NCBI RefSeq assembly: GCF_023555375.1
Contig: NZ_JAJSEE010000003.1
Span: 186,001 to 250,000 of the forward strand
Direction of reading: 5' to 3'
Origin: Guyparkeria hydrothermalis
GTDB taxonomy: Bacteria > Pseudomonadota > Gammaproteobacteria > Halothiobacillales > Halothiobacillaceae
Length of the DNA stretch: 64,000 bases
Positions 9,596 to 18,626 of the stretch are shown piece after piece. The translations under genes were made by a program, and so were the position numbers. Under the pieces are notes generated by a model. It saw only the letters and a program-made list of their open reading frames with translations, did not search any database and was not told the DNA's origin. Numbering within the stretch: the first letter of the stretch is position 1; each line of letters starts with the position of its first letter.

Positions 9596-11446
9596 TTACC
9601 GGCCGTAGCGCAGGCTCACAAACACGCCGCGCGGCGCCTGATGAAAGCCGTCGACGATTTGGTAGTCCCGGTCGAACACGTTATCGACGCGGGCCTCGAT
9701 GCGCCAGTCAGGCGCCAGACGGTAGCTGCCGCGCAGGTCGGCCACCACGTAGCCCCGGTTGTCGCTTTCCGAACCACTGCGCCCGCGCAGGGTGGTGCCG
9801 ATCGAAAAGGCGCCCAGCTGGCGATCGACGGCCAGGCGACCGCTCCAACGGGGTTGCTTCGGCAACGGCTCGCCCGTGGTCTCGTTCTCGGTCGACAGGT
9901 AGGTGAGGCTCGTGTGAGCGGACCAGGTTTGGTTGGTCCAGCGAGCAACGAGCTCCGCGCCGCGAATGGTCGCCTCGCTGACGTTCTCCGGCACGTAGCT
10001 AGGCGGCGGGCTCGAGATCAGATCGTCTGCCGATGAGTGGAAGGCCGTCGTTTCGATGAGCCACGGCCCCTGGCTCCAGGCGATGCCGACGCGCGAGGTG
10101 CGCGTGCGCTCCGGTTCGAGATCGGGGTTTGCCGTCGCGAAACAAAGGCCGGGTGCGAGGCAGTAGGGCGGGTAATAGAGCAGGTTGAAGGACGGCGTGT
10201 TGAACGAGGTGCCGTGCCCCGCGCTCACTGACCAGGCATCGTCGAGTCGATAGGCAAGGTCCAGCGATCCGGTGTTGGCGGTGCCGAATTGCTCGTTGAA
10301 ATCACGGCGCAGCGCGCCCTGGACATCCAGGCGTTCGCCAAGGCGCGTGTTGAGCTGAGCAAACAGCCCCTGGTTGCGCCGGGCTTCCTCGACGTAGTCG
10401 GTCGTGCTCGATAGCTTGTCGACTGTCTGGTCCGCCCCGAGTGTCAGGGTGGTGGATGACCCGAGAAAGAAGTCGTTTGCCAGTGAGAGCGTGTCGCGTT
10501 GCGTGTCGAAACGCGAGTCAAATTGCCGATCGCGGAAATAGTCCTGGTCGTCGATATGCCGACCGGCCCGGGTGCGCAACTGCCAGAAGCCGATCCGGCC
10601 GGTGGAGGCCGACAGGCCGATGGTGCGTTGCTCGATTTCGCTATTGTTGGTCGGGCCGTCGTATTCGACCTCGGCGGAGGCGGCCAATACATGGGCACGC
10701 ACATGCCCCCCTTCGCCGAACCGGTACCCGGCCTGCAGTTGCAGCGAATCGCGTTGGTAGCCGTCGTCGTCCGGCTCGTCCGCGTAACAGGGCGGGGTAT
10801 ATGGGCCGCCGTTCTCGCAGGCATCGAAGCCATCGGTTTCGCGGTGGGCCACGCCCAGCGCATAGTCGAACGCGCCCTGGCGACCACCGATATGGGCGTC
10901 GGCCTCGCGTTGACCGCGGGAGCCGGCGCCGATGCCACCGGACAGATGAGTCCCGTCCGCGGTGCCCTCGCGGGTGAAGATCTGGATCACCCCGCCGCCG
11001 GCATCCGCGCCCCATTGCCCGGAGCGCGGGCCTCGCACGATCTCGATCCGCTCGATCTGTTCCAACGGGATGTGCTCGAGATACGACTGACCGGCGGATA
11101 CCGAGCCGATGCGTACGCCGTCGAGAAAAACCGCCGTCCGGTTGGCACTCTGCCCCCAGATCGACACGCTCGACAGCTTGCCGGGGCCGCCTTCGTTGCT
11201 GACGATCAGGCCGGCGCGTCCAGCCAGCAGGTCCTGCAACGAACGGGACTGACTGCGCTCGATCTCCTCGCGCGTGATCACGGTCTCGGGCATCGCGGGG
11301 GCAATCGCCGGGGCCTCGCGGGCGGCGGTGATGTTGATCGGTCCCAGCCGGTCATCGGCCTGTGACGGGACGAGGGTAAAAAGACAGGTCAGGCCGGTAA
11401 GCCCGGCGGTGAGCGACGACAGTCGCCCGGCGGAAAAGTGCGTCAT
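9596..11446 (-). CDS. btuB: TonB-dependent vitamin B12 receptor
   Basis: Outer-membrane TonB-dependent receptor for cobalamins, 616 aa, the usual BtuB length. A signal peptide (about residues 1-30, ending near SQADD) precedes the plug domain, which has the landmarks ETVITREEIERSQSRSLQDLL, VFLDGVRIGS and IEIVRGPRSGQWGADAGGGV. A long β-barrel with alternating aromatic strands follows and ends in VFVSLRYGR. The 3' half contains the expected barrel repeats and the protein is not broken. Substrate assignment is strong because a cobalamin riboswitch lies in the leader. btuM follows as the probable second gene of the transcript. Confidence 0.94.
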   Translation of the reverse strand: MTHFSAGRLSSLTAGLTGLTCLFTLVPSQADDRLGPINITAAREAPAIAPAMPETVITREEIERSQSRSLQDLLAGRAGLIVSNEGGPGKLSSVSIWGQSANRTAVFLDGVRIGSVSAGQSYLEHIPLEQIERIEIVRGPRSGQWGADAGGGVIQIFTREGTADGTHLSGGIGAGSRGQREADAHIGGRQGAFDYALGVAHRETDGFDACENGGPYTPPCYADEPDDDGYQRDSLQLQAGYRFGEGGHVRAHVLAASAEVEYDGPTNNSEIEQRTIGLSASTGRIGFWQLRTRAGRHIDDQDYFRDRQFDSRFDTQRDTLSLANDFFLGSSTTLTLGADQTVDKLSSTTDYVEEARRNQGLFAQLNTRLGERLDVQGALRRDFNEQFGTANTGSLDLAYRLDDAWSVSAGHGTSFNTPSFNLLYYPPYCLAPGLCFATANPDLEPERTRTSRVGIAWSQGPWLIETTAFHSSADDLISSPPPSYVPENVSEATIRGAELVARWTNQTWSAHTSLTYLSTENETTGEPLPKQPRWSGRLAVDRQLGAFSIGTTLRGRSGSESDNRGYVVADLRGSYRLAPDWRIEARVDNVFDRDYQIVDGFHQAPRGVFVSLRYGR

Positions 11447-11496
11447 GGATGCGGTTTCACGTGACCGACCAGCCCACCGCGGGTCGGGAATGCCGA

Positions 11497-11688
11497 TCAG
11501 AGGCCGGTCTCCGGGCTCGTGGTCGAGGGGATCTCCCCGGCCGGCATCGCCTTCCCGGCCCGGTGGTTTCCCTTGGGCCAGTGGCTACGTGATGCCGACG
11601 TCACCACCTACCGTTGCGGGGGCAGCGCAGGCATTGGACCTGCTTCCCTGTTTCAGTGCCCGCAATGCGTGATCGGGGCACCACCTCT
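11497..11688 (-). promoter_or_regulatory. Cobalamin (AdoCbl) riboswitch upstream of btuB
   Basis: Read on the minus strand, this leader has the conserved pieces of the cobalamin riboswitch in order: GGTGCCC and GGGCACTGAAA pairing at the 5' end, GGGAAGCAGGTCCAATGCC, the near-invariant GCTGCCCCCGCAACGGTA, then GCCACTGGCC, and the B12 box AGCCCGGAGACCGGCCTC at about 11502-11518. It ends about 50 bp before the btuB start. Riboswitches of this class usually shut off btuB translation or transcription when cobalamin is plentiful. Here it should control btuB and probably btuM. Confidence 0.95.
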
Positions 11689-11701
11689 GACGTCGGGGCG
11701 C

Positions 11702-11730
11702 ATTGTTTGCAATTGCTCGCGTAAAGGCAA
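11702..11730 (-). promoter_or_regulatory. Candidate promoter for the btuB riboswitch transcript
   Basis: On the minus strand a TTGCCT (-35-like) is followed after 17 bp by AACAAT (-10-like), just upstream of the riboswitch 5' end. The -10 match is weak, so this is only a candidate. Confidence 0.35.
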
Positions 11731-11811
11731 GGGCATCTCATGAGCTATTTTCATGGACGAGATGAATCGGATTGCCCTGTGCCCCGGGTCGGGCAAGTCG
11801 ATCGAGTCGGC

Positions 11812-11817
11812 TACAAT
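11812..11817 (+). promoter_or_regulatory. Candidate -10 element for nudE
   Basis: TACAAT lies 46 bp upstream of the nudE ATG in the divergent btuB/nudE region. No convincing -35 hexamer sits 16-18 bp upstream, so support is limited. Confidence 0.3.
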
Positions 11818-11863
11818 GAACGCAGCATTCCGGCGCGAATTTTCACCCAGACCAAGGTCAGTC

Positions 11864-12433
11864 ATGCCCTCGAACGCCCCGCCCATCATTCAGGCGATCC
11901 GTCCCCTGGCCGAAACCCGCCTGTTTCGCGTGGAGGGCGTGGATCTGCGCTTCGCCAATGGCACCGAGGTGCAGTTCGAGCGTCTCAAGGGCAGCAGCAA
12001 TGGCGCGGTGATCGTCGCCGCACTGACGGCCGACGAGGAGTTCGTTCTTATCCGCGAGTACGCCTGCGGCACCGAGCGTTACGAGCTCGGCCTGCCCAAG
12101 GGGCGGATCGATGCGGGCGAGACGGCGGTGGAAGCCGCCAATCGTGAACTCAGGGAGGAGGCCGGCTTCGCGGCCCGCCGTCTGACCCGGCTCAACGAAA
12201 TGACCATGGCGCCCACCTATTCCGGTCAGCGCACGCAACTGGTGCTGGCCGAATCCCTCTATCCGGACCGCTTGCCGGGGGACGAGCCCGAGCCGCTCGA
12301 GGTGAGTTTCCTGCCGATGGCCGAGCTCGACGAGTTCGCCGCCTCGGGCGACTGCTCCGAGGCCCGCTCGCTGGCCGCCATGTTCCTGGTGCGGGCGTAC
12401 CGCCAGCAACGTCAAAGGGAAGGAGCCGCGTGA
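11864..12433 (+). CDS. nudE: ADP-compounds hydrolase (Nudix family) NudE
   Basis: Cytoplasmic Nudix hydrolase of 189 aa acting on ADP-ribose, Ap3A, NADH and similar ADP compounds. The Nudix box is present as GRIDAGETAVEAANRELREE followed by AGF, with all acidic metal ligands intact. The substrate-side segment MAPTYSGQRTQLVLAESL is typical of NudE. The ATG at 11864 (MPSNAPP) gives the family length; an in-frame ATG at 11753 would add a 37-residue tail of atypical composition and is rejected. The gene overlaps cysQ by 4 bp (GTGA). nudE-cysQ pairing is common in gammaproteobacteria. Confidence 0.92.
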   Translation: MPSNAPPIIQAIRPLAETRLFRVEGVDLRFANGTEVQFERLKGSSNGAVIVAALTADEEFVLIREYACGTERYELGLPKGRIDAGETAVEAANRELREEAGFAARRLTRLNEMTMAPTYSGQRTQLVLAESLYPDRLPGDEPEPLEVSFLPMAELDEFAASGDCSEARSLAAMFLVRAYRQQRQREGAA

Positions 12434-13269
12434 ACGAGATGGATAGGCAACAACCGGTCGGCGTCGACCAGGCCCTGCTCGACGAGGTGCGTGCGATCGC
12501 GGAGGCCGCCGGCCACGCCATCATGCGGGTCTACCAGCAGGATTTCTCGGTCGAGCGCAAGGCGGACGCCTCGCCGGTCACCGAGGCCGACCTGGTGGCC
12601 AATCAGCTGATCGCCGAGCGCCTGGCCGGCCTGGGCGATGGCTGGCCGATCATCACGGAAGAGGGGCGCGCCCCGGCGTGGCGCGAGCGGCGAGAATGGT
12701 CGCGCTACTGGCTGGTCGACCCGCTCGACGGTACCCGCGAATTCGTCAAGCGCAACGGCGAATTCTCCGTCAACATCGCCCTGATCGACGCCGGTGTCCC
12801 CGTGCTGGGCGTGGTGCTCGCCCCGGCCGTGGGGCTCGAGTACGCGGCGATCCGCGGTCAGGGCGCCTGGCGCTACCACGACGCGCCCGGCCCCATCCAG
12901 GTGCGCACGCCTGCCGATCCGCCCACCCTGGCACTGTCGCGGTCGCATGCCAGCCGGCGGGAAATGCACCTGATCGAGACGTTCTCGCGCCCGGGTGCCG
13001 AGGCGAGCGTGCTGCGTTGCGGCAGTTCGTTGAAGACCTGCCTGGTCGCCGAAGGCAAGGCGGATCTCTACCCGCGTCTGGGACCGACCTCGGAATGGGA
13101 CACGGCCGCGTCGCAGTGCGTGTTGGAGGCCGCCGGCGGCAAGCTGACCGATCTCTCCGGTCGTCCGCTGCGCTACAACACCCGCGAGTCGCTGCTCAAC
13201 CCGATGTTCGTGGCCCACAACGGCTTGCCGCTGGATTTCGACCGGCTGCACGAGATCGCCGCGCTCTGA
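12430..13269 (+). CDS. cysQ: 3'(2'),5'-bisphosphate nucleotidase CysQ
   Basis: Removes the 3'-phosphate of PAP (and PAPS) during sulfate assimilation and protects against PAP build-up. The 279-aa sequence has the inositol-monophosphatase-family motifs: SPVTEADLVAN near the N terminus, WLVDPLDGTREFVKRNGEF with the metal-binding DPLDGT, and TSEWDTAASQCVLEAAGG at the C-terminal metal site. The start is GTG at 12430, chosen for the GGAAGGAG ribosome-binding site 5-6 bp upstream and the 4-bp overlap with nudE. An ATG nine bases later is the alternative. Confidence 0.93.
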   Translation: MNEMDRQQPVGVDQALLDEVRAIAEAAGHAIMRVYQQDFSVERKADASPVTEADLVANQLIAERLAGLGDGWPIITEEGRAPAWRERREWSRYWLVDPLDGTREFVKRNGEFSVNIALIDAGVPVLGVVLAPAVGLEYAAIRGQGAWRYHDAPGPIQVRTPADPPTLALSRSHASRREMHLIETFSRPGAEASVLRCGSSLKTCLVAEGKADLYPRLGPTSEWDTAASQCVLEAAGGKLTDLSGRPLRYNTRESLLNPMFVAHNGLPLDFDRLHEIAAL

Positions 13270-13318
13270 GTGCCCGCCACGCGGACGGCCGGACCCTCGC
13301 CGTTATCCCGTGCCGAGG

Positions 13319-13615
13319 TTATTCGGGCTTGGGCTGGCCCGCCCGGATGCCGGCCTTGAGGTTGTCCCAGTGGGCCCAGTTCTCGGCCGTGGGCGGCATC
13401 TGCAGATGAAAGCCCAGCTTTTCGATGTGGTCGCGCACGGTGGCGGTGTCGGTACGCGCGAGCTCGCGGTCCTCCGAGAGATCCAGCGCCATCACGAACT
13501 CGAGTTCACCCAGGCGCTCGCGCACCATTCGATCGAGTTCGTCCATGTCCTGCCCCTCGCGGACGAACAGGTACATGTCGGGGTTCTTGCGACTCTTGAA
13601 GATATGCGCCTGCAT
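13319..13615 (-). CDS. YcgL domain-containing protein
   Basis: Small soluble protein of 98 aa matching the YcgL family: an N-terminal IFKSRKNPDMYLFV segment, then LGELEFVMALDLSEDRELA, and the signature GFHLQMPP near the C terminus. Its function is unknown. The ATG at 13615 gives the family length; a longer in-frame reading to 14269 is Arg/Pro/Ser-rich and overlaps the neighbouring gene, so it is rejected. It converges on cysQ. Confidence 0.85.
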   Translation of the reverse strand: MQAHIFKSRKNPDMYLFVREGQDMDELDRMVRERLGELEFVMALDLSEDRELARTDTATVRDHIEKLGFHLQMPPTAENWAHWDNLKAGIRAGQPKPE

Positions 13616-13679
13616 GACGGATCTGGCCTGCCCTAGTGAATGGGCGGGGGATTGTCGCAGATTCCGCCGGGCTTGTCGG

Positions 13680-14336
13680 TCAGCGCAGGCCGGGGAACCC
13701 ACCGGGGTAGCGTCCCGAGTAACCCGGCTCCTTGATCGGGCGGCCGTCGCTGGAATACGGATCGCGTGGCGGGCGATCGTCATGGGGTGGCCGATGAGGG
13801 GGCGGCGGCCGGTGGTGCGGGAAGGGGTAGCCGCTGTCGTACCAGAGCGAGAAACCGTTGTCGTCCAGGCGCATGCCACCGTGGGCGGGATCGCGGTAGC
13901 GGTCGTAGGGCAGCAGATGCTTACCCTGCGGGTAATAGGGGATGTAACGGGGTTCGTCGCGCCACGGGGCGACCACGACCACCTCGGGGTTGGACAGGCG
14001 GCGCTCGAGTGCGCGCCGGTCGGCCTCTTCGCGCGCCTTGCGCTCGGCCTCCTGGCGTTGGTCGTATTCCTCGGCAATCCGCTTGATGCCCTCGCGGGCC
14101 GCCTCGCCGCCACTGCCCGGGGGCGGGGCGGTGATGGTCTGCACCTCCATCTGGCCGTCCATCCCGCCGGTGACCGAGCCGGTGCAGGGCTGGTCGGAGT
14201 AGACAATCCGGCCATCCGAGTGGATGCACTTGTAGACCGTCTCGCCTTCCTGCCCGACGCTCGGGACACTCGCCACGAGGGCGGCGATGGCGCCGAACGT
14301 GACGGCCAGCCGTCGTTTGTGCATCGTCTCGCGCAT
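13680..14336 (-). CDS. Secreted DUF4124 domain protein
   Basis: Predicted periplasmic protein of 218 aa with unknown role. A signal peptide (KRRLAVTFGAIAALVASVPS) precedes a DUF4124 motif, VYKCIHSDGRIVYSDQPC, which carries two cysteines. A charged helix (about residues 75-110, REGIKRIAEEYDQRQEAERK) and a Pro/His/Asp-rich tail follow. The start at 14336 has GGGAG eight bases upstream; an in-frame ATG at 14408 would put 24 extra residues ahead of the signal peptide. The gene lies 64 bp upstream of ycgL on the same strand. Confidence 0.78.
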   Translation of the reverse strand: MRETMHKRRLAVTFGAIAALVASVPSVGQEGETVYKCIHSDGRIVYSDQPCTGSVTGGMDGQMEVQTITAPPPGSGGEAAREGIKRIAEEYDQRQEAERKAREEADRRALERRLSNPEVVVVAPWRDEPRYIPYYPQGKHLLPYDRYRDPAHGGMRLDDNGFSLWYDSGYPFPHHRPPPPHRPPHDDRPPRDPYSSDGRPIKEPGYSGRYPGGFPGLR

Positions 14337-14404
14337 TCTCGCCACTCCCGGCTCTGTCCACACCAATCTATATAGACCAGTCGCCGCGCGGCCGGTTTCG
14401 CGTT

Positions 14405-17400
14405 TCACTGCGCCTGCAGCGCGGCTTCCACGTCCTTGGCCTTGGGCGCGCCCTTGCCCGCCAGTTCCTGGGCGAACACGGCCAGGCGGTGCCCCTCGAG
14501 TAGCTCGAGCAGCGCCTCGCGCCGCTGCCAGTCGACCAGGCCCGGGGTGCCCTTGAGCAGCCGGGTTCTCACCTGCTCGGCCAGCGGCGCGAACGGCACG
14601 CGCAGCATCCGGTCGCGCTCGGGCTGGCGCTCGGTCTTCTCCAGGCGCTTCTCGGCGCCCTCGAGGTAACGCGGCAGGGCGGCAAGCCGCTCGCTGCTCG
14701 CCAGCCAGATCAGGCCGGGGTGGACCAGCAGGTCGATCTGGTCGCCGATCTCCTTGGCCGCCTCGATCACCGACAGCGGCAGCCGCCCGCCCAGCTGGCG
14801 ACGCAGGCGGTGCTGCTGCTCGAGGATCGTGCGTATCTGCTGGGCCAGTGCCATCGCCCGTTGCGGCAGCTCGCCATCCAGTCGGGCCAGGCGCTGGCGG
14901 AAGGTGTCCGGGTCACGCACCGGCGGCTCGCCGGCGACCGCCAGTTCCCAGGCCGCGCGGAAGATCAGTTCCTGGTCGAAGGCGCGATCGGCCCGCCGGG
15001 GTGGCTGCATGCCCTCGGTCGGGACCGGCCGCGGCGACTTCAGCCGGCTGTAGTGCAGGCGCACGGTATCGAGCGTGCGATCACCGCGCAGGTCGGACTC
15101 GGCCTGGCGGACCATCTGGGCGCGATTCAGCAGCATCAGCCGGACCACGCCGGCCTCGTGCACCAGCCGGGCGCGCTCGGGGTCGTCGATCAGCTCGATC
15201 GCGACGTGATCGCCGCGATCCACCAACGCCGGGTGGGCCTCCACCTGTGCCCCGGCACTCTCGATGGTGAGGGTTTCCGGCAGCTCGTCGAAATCCCATT
15301 CGGTCGCCTGGTGATCCTCGAGGCGATGCTTGCTGCGCTGGTTGAACGCCTCCTGCGCGCGTTGCGCCTGCCGGCCGCGCAGGGCATTGAGGTCGCGGTC
15401 GGCGTCGACCGGCTCGCCGTCCTCGTCGACGGCCACGAAGCGCATGCGCAGGTGCTCGGGGAGCTTCTGCTCGTCGAGCAGCGCGGGGTCGACCTCGTGG
15501 CCGGTCATGCGGCGCAGCTCGTCGGCCACGGCCTGCGCGAGCGAGATGTCGGTGTCGGCGATGCGTTCCTCGACCGCCTCGGCAAAGCTCGGGGCCGGCA
15601 CGAAATGGCGACGTTCGGCCTTGGGCAGCGCCCGGATCATCGCCTCGATCTTCTCGCGCCGCAGGCCCGGCACCAGGTGCGTGGTCGGCGGGATGTCGAT
15701 GCGGTTGAGCAGGCCGAGCGGCACGTGCAGGCTCACGCCGTCGTCCGGCTCGCCGGGGGCGAAGTGATACGAGAGCTTGAGGCGATAGCGGCCCGCCTGC
15801 CAGTGATCGGGCAGCTCGGACAGGCGGCGGTCGTCGGGCTCGGTGGCCAGCAGATCGTCGCGGGTCAGTTCCAGTTGTGCGGCCGCGGCGCGGTCGTCCT
15901 TGATCCAGTGATTGAGCTTGCGGGCGTCGGTGACCTCGGCCGGGATGCGGGCCTGGTAGAAGTCGTAGAGCGCCTGGTCGTCGACCAGGAAGGCCGGGCG
16001 GCGCAGCTTGGCCTCGAGTGTGCGGATTTCCTCGATCAGTGCCTGGTTGTGTTGCCAGAACGGCTGGGCCGACTCGAAATCCCCCTCGACCAGGGCCCGG
16101 CGGATGAAGACGTCGCGGGCGGCGACCGGGTCGATCGCGCCGAAGTCGACACGTCGCTTGGTGACGATCGGCAGGCCGAACAGGCGCACGGTCTCGAAGG
16201 CGGTCACCCGGCCGGATTTCGGGTCCCAGGTGGGCTCGTTGTGCTCGTGGGTCACCAGGTGGTCGGCCATCGGTTCGAGCCAGCGCGGGTTGATGGGCGC
16301 GTTCATCCGCGCGAACACCTTGGAGGTCTCGACGATCTCGGCGGCCACCATCCACTTGGGTTGCGCCTTGACGGTCACCGAGCCGGGGAACAGATAGAAG
16401 CGGCGGTTGTGCGCGCCGAGGTACACCGTCGGCGCGCGGCGCTTCTTGCCGCGATGATCACCGGCGGCTTGCTGGTAGCTCTTCGGGGGGGCGGGATCAC
16501 GCATGCCCACCTGGTCGAGCAGCCCGGCGAGCGCGGCCTGATGGAGCTGCTCGATGCGCCCGGCCAACGCGCCGGGGATCTTCTGCTTCTCGCCCTCCTC
16601 GGGCTTGTCGGGCATCACGATCGGCTCGAACTCCGGCAGGCGGATGCGGAACATCTCGTCGACCGAGCCGCGTAGCTGGCCGACCAGATCGTGCCACTCG
16701 GTCAGGCGGTTGGCGTTGAGGTAGCGCTTGATTGCCCACTGGCGTGCCTGGCGGCGGCTCTTGTGGCGGCGCACCTCGTGCCAGGCCGACCAGAGCGCGA
16801 GCGCGCTGGCGAAGTCGGAGTCGGCCAGGGCGAATTCGCGGTGGGCGGCATCGGCCGCGCCCCGCGCCTCGGACGGGCGCTCGCGCGGGTCCTGGATGGC
16901 GAGGAAGGCGGCGACCACCAGCATGTCCTCGGTGGCCCGGTCGCCGTGCTCGCGGGCCGCCACGATCATCCGGCCCAGGGTCGGGTCGATCGGCAGGCGC
17001 GACAGGCGGCGACCGATGTCGGTCAGTCGGCCCTGCTCGTCGAGCGCGCGCAACTCGAACAGGTGCTTGCGCGCCGAGGCCAGCTGGCGGGGCTCCGGCG
17101 GTTCGATGAACGGAAACTCCTCGGCCCGGCCCAGCTTCAACGAATCGAGCTGCAACAGCACCGAGGCGAGGTTGCTCCGCAGGATCTCGGGATCGGTGAA
17201 GGCCGGGCGCGACTCGAAGTCCTCTTCCTCGAACAGGCGGATGCACACGCCCGGGGCGATCCGGCCGCAGCGCCCGGCGCGCTGGTTGGCCGAGGCCTGC
17301 GAGATCGGTTCGATGCCAAGCTTCTGCAGGCGTGCCCGCGGGTGGTAGCGGCTGATGCGCGCCACCCCCGAGTCGATCACGTAGTGGATGCCCGGCACGG

Positions 17401-18505
17401 TCAGCGAGGTCTCGGCGACGTTGGTCGACAGCACGATGCGTCGTCCGGCGTGCGGGGCGAACACCCGCTGCTGGTCGGCGGCCGACAGGCGCGCGTACAA
17501 GGGCAGGATCTCGGTGTTCCTGAGACCGTGACGCGAGAGCTGACGCTCGGTCTCGCGGATCTCGCGTTCGCCGGGCAGGAACACCAGGATGTCGCCGGGG
17601 CCCTCGTGGACCAGCTCGTCGACCGCGTGCATCACGCCGCGGGCAATGGTGGAACCCAGCTCCTCGTCGCGGTCGGCCTCGGGCGGGCGGTAGCGCACCT
17701 CCACGGGGTAGCCGCGCCCGCTCACCGAGATGATCGGCGGGCGGCCGTTTTCCCCGTCGGCAAAATGCTCGGCGAAGCGCTCGGGATCGATGGTCGCCGA
17801 GGTGATGATCAGTCGGAAGTCCGGCCGGCGCGCGAGCAGGCGCTTCATCACGCCCAGCAGGAAGTCGATGTTGAGGCTGCGCTCGTGGGCCTCGTCGATG
17901 ATGAGCGCGTCGTAGCGCAGCAGGTCGCGGTCGTGCTGCAACTCGGCGAGCAGGAGGCCGTCGGTCATCACCGCGACGCGCGAGTCCGGTCGCGTCTGGT
18001 CGGAGAAGCGCACCTTGTAGCCGACCGCCGTGCGCCCGTCGCCCCCGTGCGGCCCCTCGTCGAGCTCCTCGGCCAGCCGCCGGGCGACGTTGCGCGCCGC
18101 GATCCGCCGTGGCTGGGTGTGGCCGATCAGCCCGCGGCGGCCGTAGCCCAGTTCGAGCAGCATCTTGGGGATCTGGGTGGTCTTGCCCGAGCCGGTCTCG
18201 CCGGCAATGATGGTGACCGGGTGAGACTGGATGGCCGCCAGGATCGCCTCGCGCGCCCCGGAGACCGGCAGACTCTCGGGGTAGGCGATGTCGATCGCGA
18301 GCGCCTCGCGCGCGGCGACCTCGTCGGCGGCGGCCGTCACGCGATCGAGCAGGCGGTGCAGGGCGGCCTCGTCGGGCGTGCCCTCCTCCAGCCGGCGCAG
18401 CTGCCGGTCGATCTGTGGCAGATGACGCAGGGCCAGGTGATCGCGATTGGCGTTGATATACGCGAGAATGCTCGCCGGATCGGCGCTGTCGACGGGATGA
18501 CTCAT
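14405..18505 (-). CDS. hrpA: ATP-dependent RNA helicase HrpA
   Basis: DEAH-box RNA helicase of 1366 aa, close to the usual ~1300. Motifs seen: Walker A GETGSGKTTQIPK, DEAH box IIDEAHERSLNIDFLLG, TSATID, and QRAGRCGRI (motif VI). The helicase-associated and OB-type regions follow, then the long C-terminal DUF3418 region characteristic of HrpA. In E. coli HrpA acts in fimbrial mRNA processing and rescue of stalled ribosomes. The ATG at 18505 (MSHPVDSADPAS) is chosen because upstream in-frame sequence overlaps the divergent gene at 18627. A very long opposite-strand open frame over this gene is a GC-rich shadow. Confidence 0.94.
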   Translation of the reverse strand: MSHPVDSADPASILAYINANRDHLALRHLPQIDRQLRRLEEGTPDEAALHRLLDRVTAAADEVAAREALAIDIAYPESLPVSGAREAILAAIQSHPVTIIAGETGSGKTTQIPKMLLELGYGRRGLIGHTQPRRIAARNVARRLAEELDEGPHGGDGRTAVGYKVRFSDQTRPDSRVAVMTDGLLLAELQHDRDLLRYDALIIDEAHERSLNIDFLLGVMKRLLARRPDFRLIITSATIDPERFAEHFADGENGRPPIISVSGRGYPVEVRYRPPEADRDEELGSTIARGVMHAVDELVHEGPGDILVFLPGEREIRETERQLSRHGLRNTEILPLYARLSAADQQRVFAPHAGRRIVLSTNVAETSLTVPGIHYVIDSGVARISRYHPRARLQKLGIEPISQASANQRAGRCGRIAPGVCIRLFEEEDFESRPAFTDPEILRSNLASVLLQLDSLKLGRAEEFPFIEPPEPRQLASARKHLFELRALDEQGRLTDIGRRLSRLPIDPTLGRMIVAAREHGDRATEDMLVVAAFLAIQDPRERPSEARGAADAAHREFALADSDFASALALWSAWHEVRRHKSRRQARQWAIKRYLNANRLTEWHDLVGQLRGSVDEMFRIRLPEFEPIVMPDKPEEGEKQKIPGALAGRIEQLHQAALAGLLDQVGMRDPAPPKSYQQAAGDHRGKKRRAPTVYLGAHNRRFYLFPGSVTVKAQPKWMVAAEIVETSKVFARMNAPINPRWLEPMADHLVTHEHNEPTWDPKSGRVTAFETVRLFGLPIVTKRRVDFGAIDPVAARDVFIRRALVEGDFESAQPFWQHNQALIEEIRTLEAKLRRPAFLVDDQALYDFYQARIPAEVTDARKLNHWIKDDRAAAAQLELTRDDLLATEPDDRRLSELPDHWQAGRYRLKLSYHFAPGEPDDGVSLHVPLGLLNRIDIPPTTHLVPGLRREKIEAMIRALPKAERRHFVPAPSFAEAVEERIADTDISLAQAVADELRRMTGHEVDPALLDEQKLPEHLRMRFVAVDEDGEPVDADRDLNALRGRQAQRAQEAFNQRSKHRLEDHQATEWDFDELPETLTIESAGAQVEAHPALVDRGDHVAIELIDDPERARLVHEAGVVRLMLLNRAQMVRQAESDLRGDRTLDTVRLHYSRLKSPRPVPTEGMQPPRRADRAFDQELIFRAAWELAVAGEPPVRDPDTFRQRLARLDGELPQRAMALAQQIRTILEQQHRLRRQLGGRLPLSVIEAAKEIGDQIDLLVHPGLIWLASSERLAALPRYLEGAEKRLEKTERQPERDRMLRVPFAPLAEQVRTRLLKGTPGLVDWQRREALLELLEGHRLAVFAQELAGKGAPKAKDVEAALQAQ

Positions 18506-18626
18506 CCGACCCATTGTACGAGATGCCGTGGGTTGGATTGTCACGTCCCGTATCGCCACGTCTCGTGCGGTCACCAAAAGCCGCTTGATGGCCGGGCCGC
18601 ACACGCACTCACGCAGAGGTTGCTCC

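Noticed and set aside
11653-11889. A short minus-strand frame in the btuB leader
   Set aside because: It crosses the start of nudE and the riboswitch, has no ribosome-binding site or homology, and is incidental.
14720-16675. A ~650-codon plus-strand frame within hrpA
   Set aside because: Antisense shadow of the HrpA C-terminal region.
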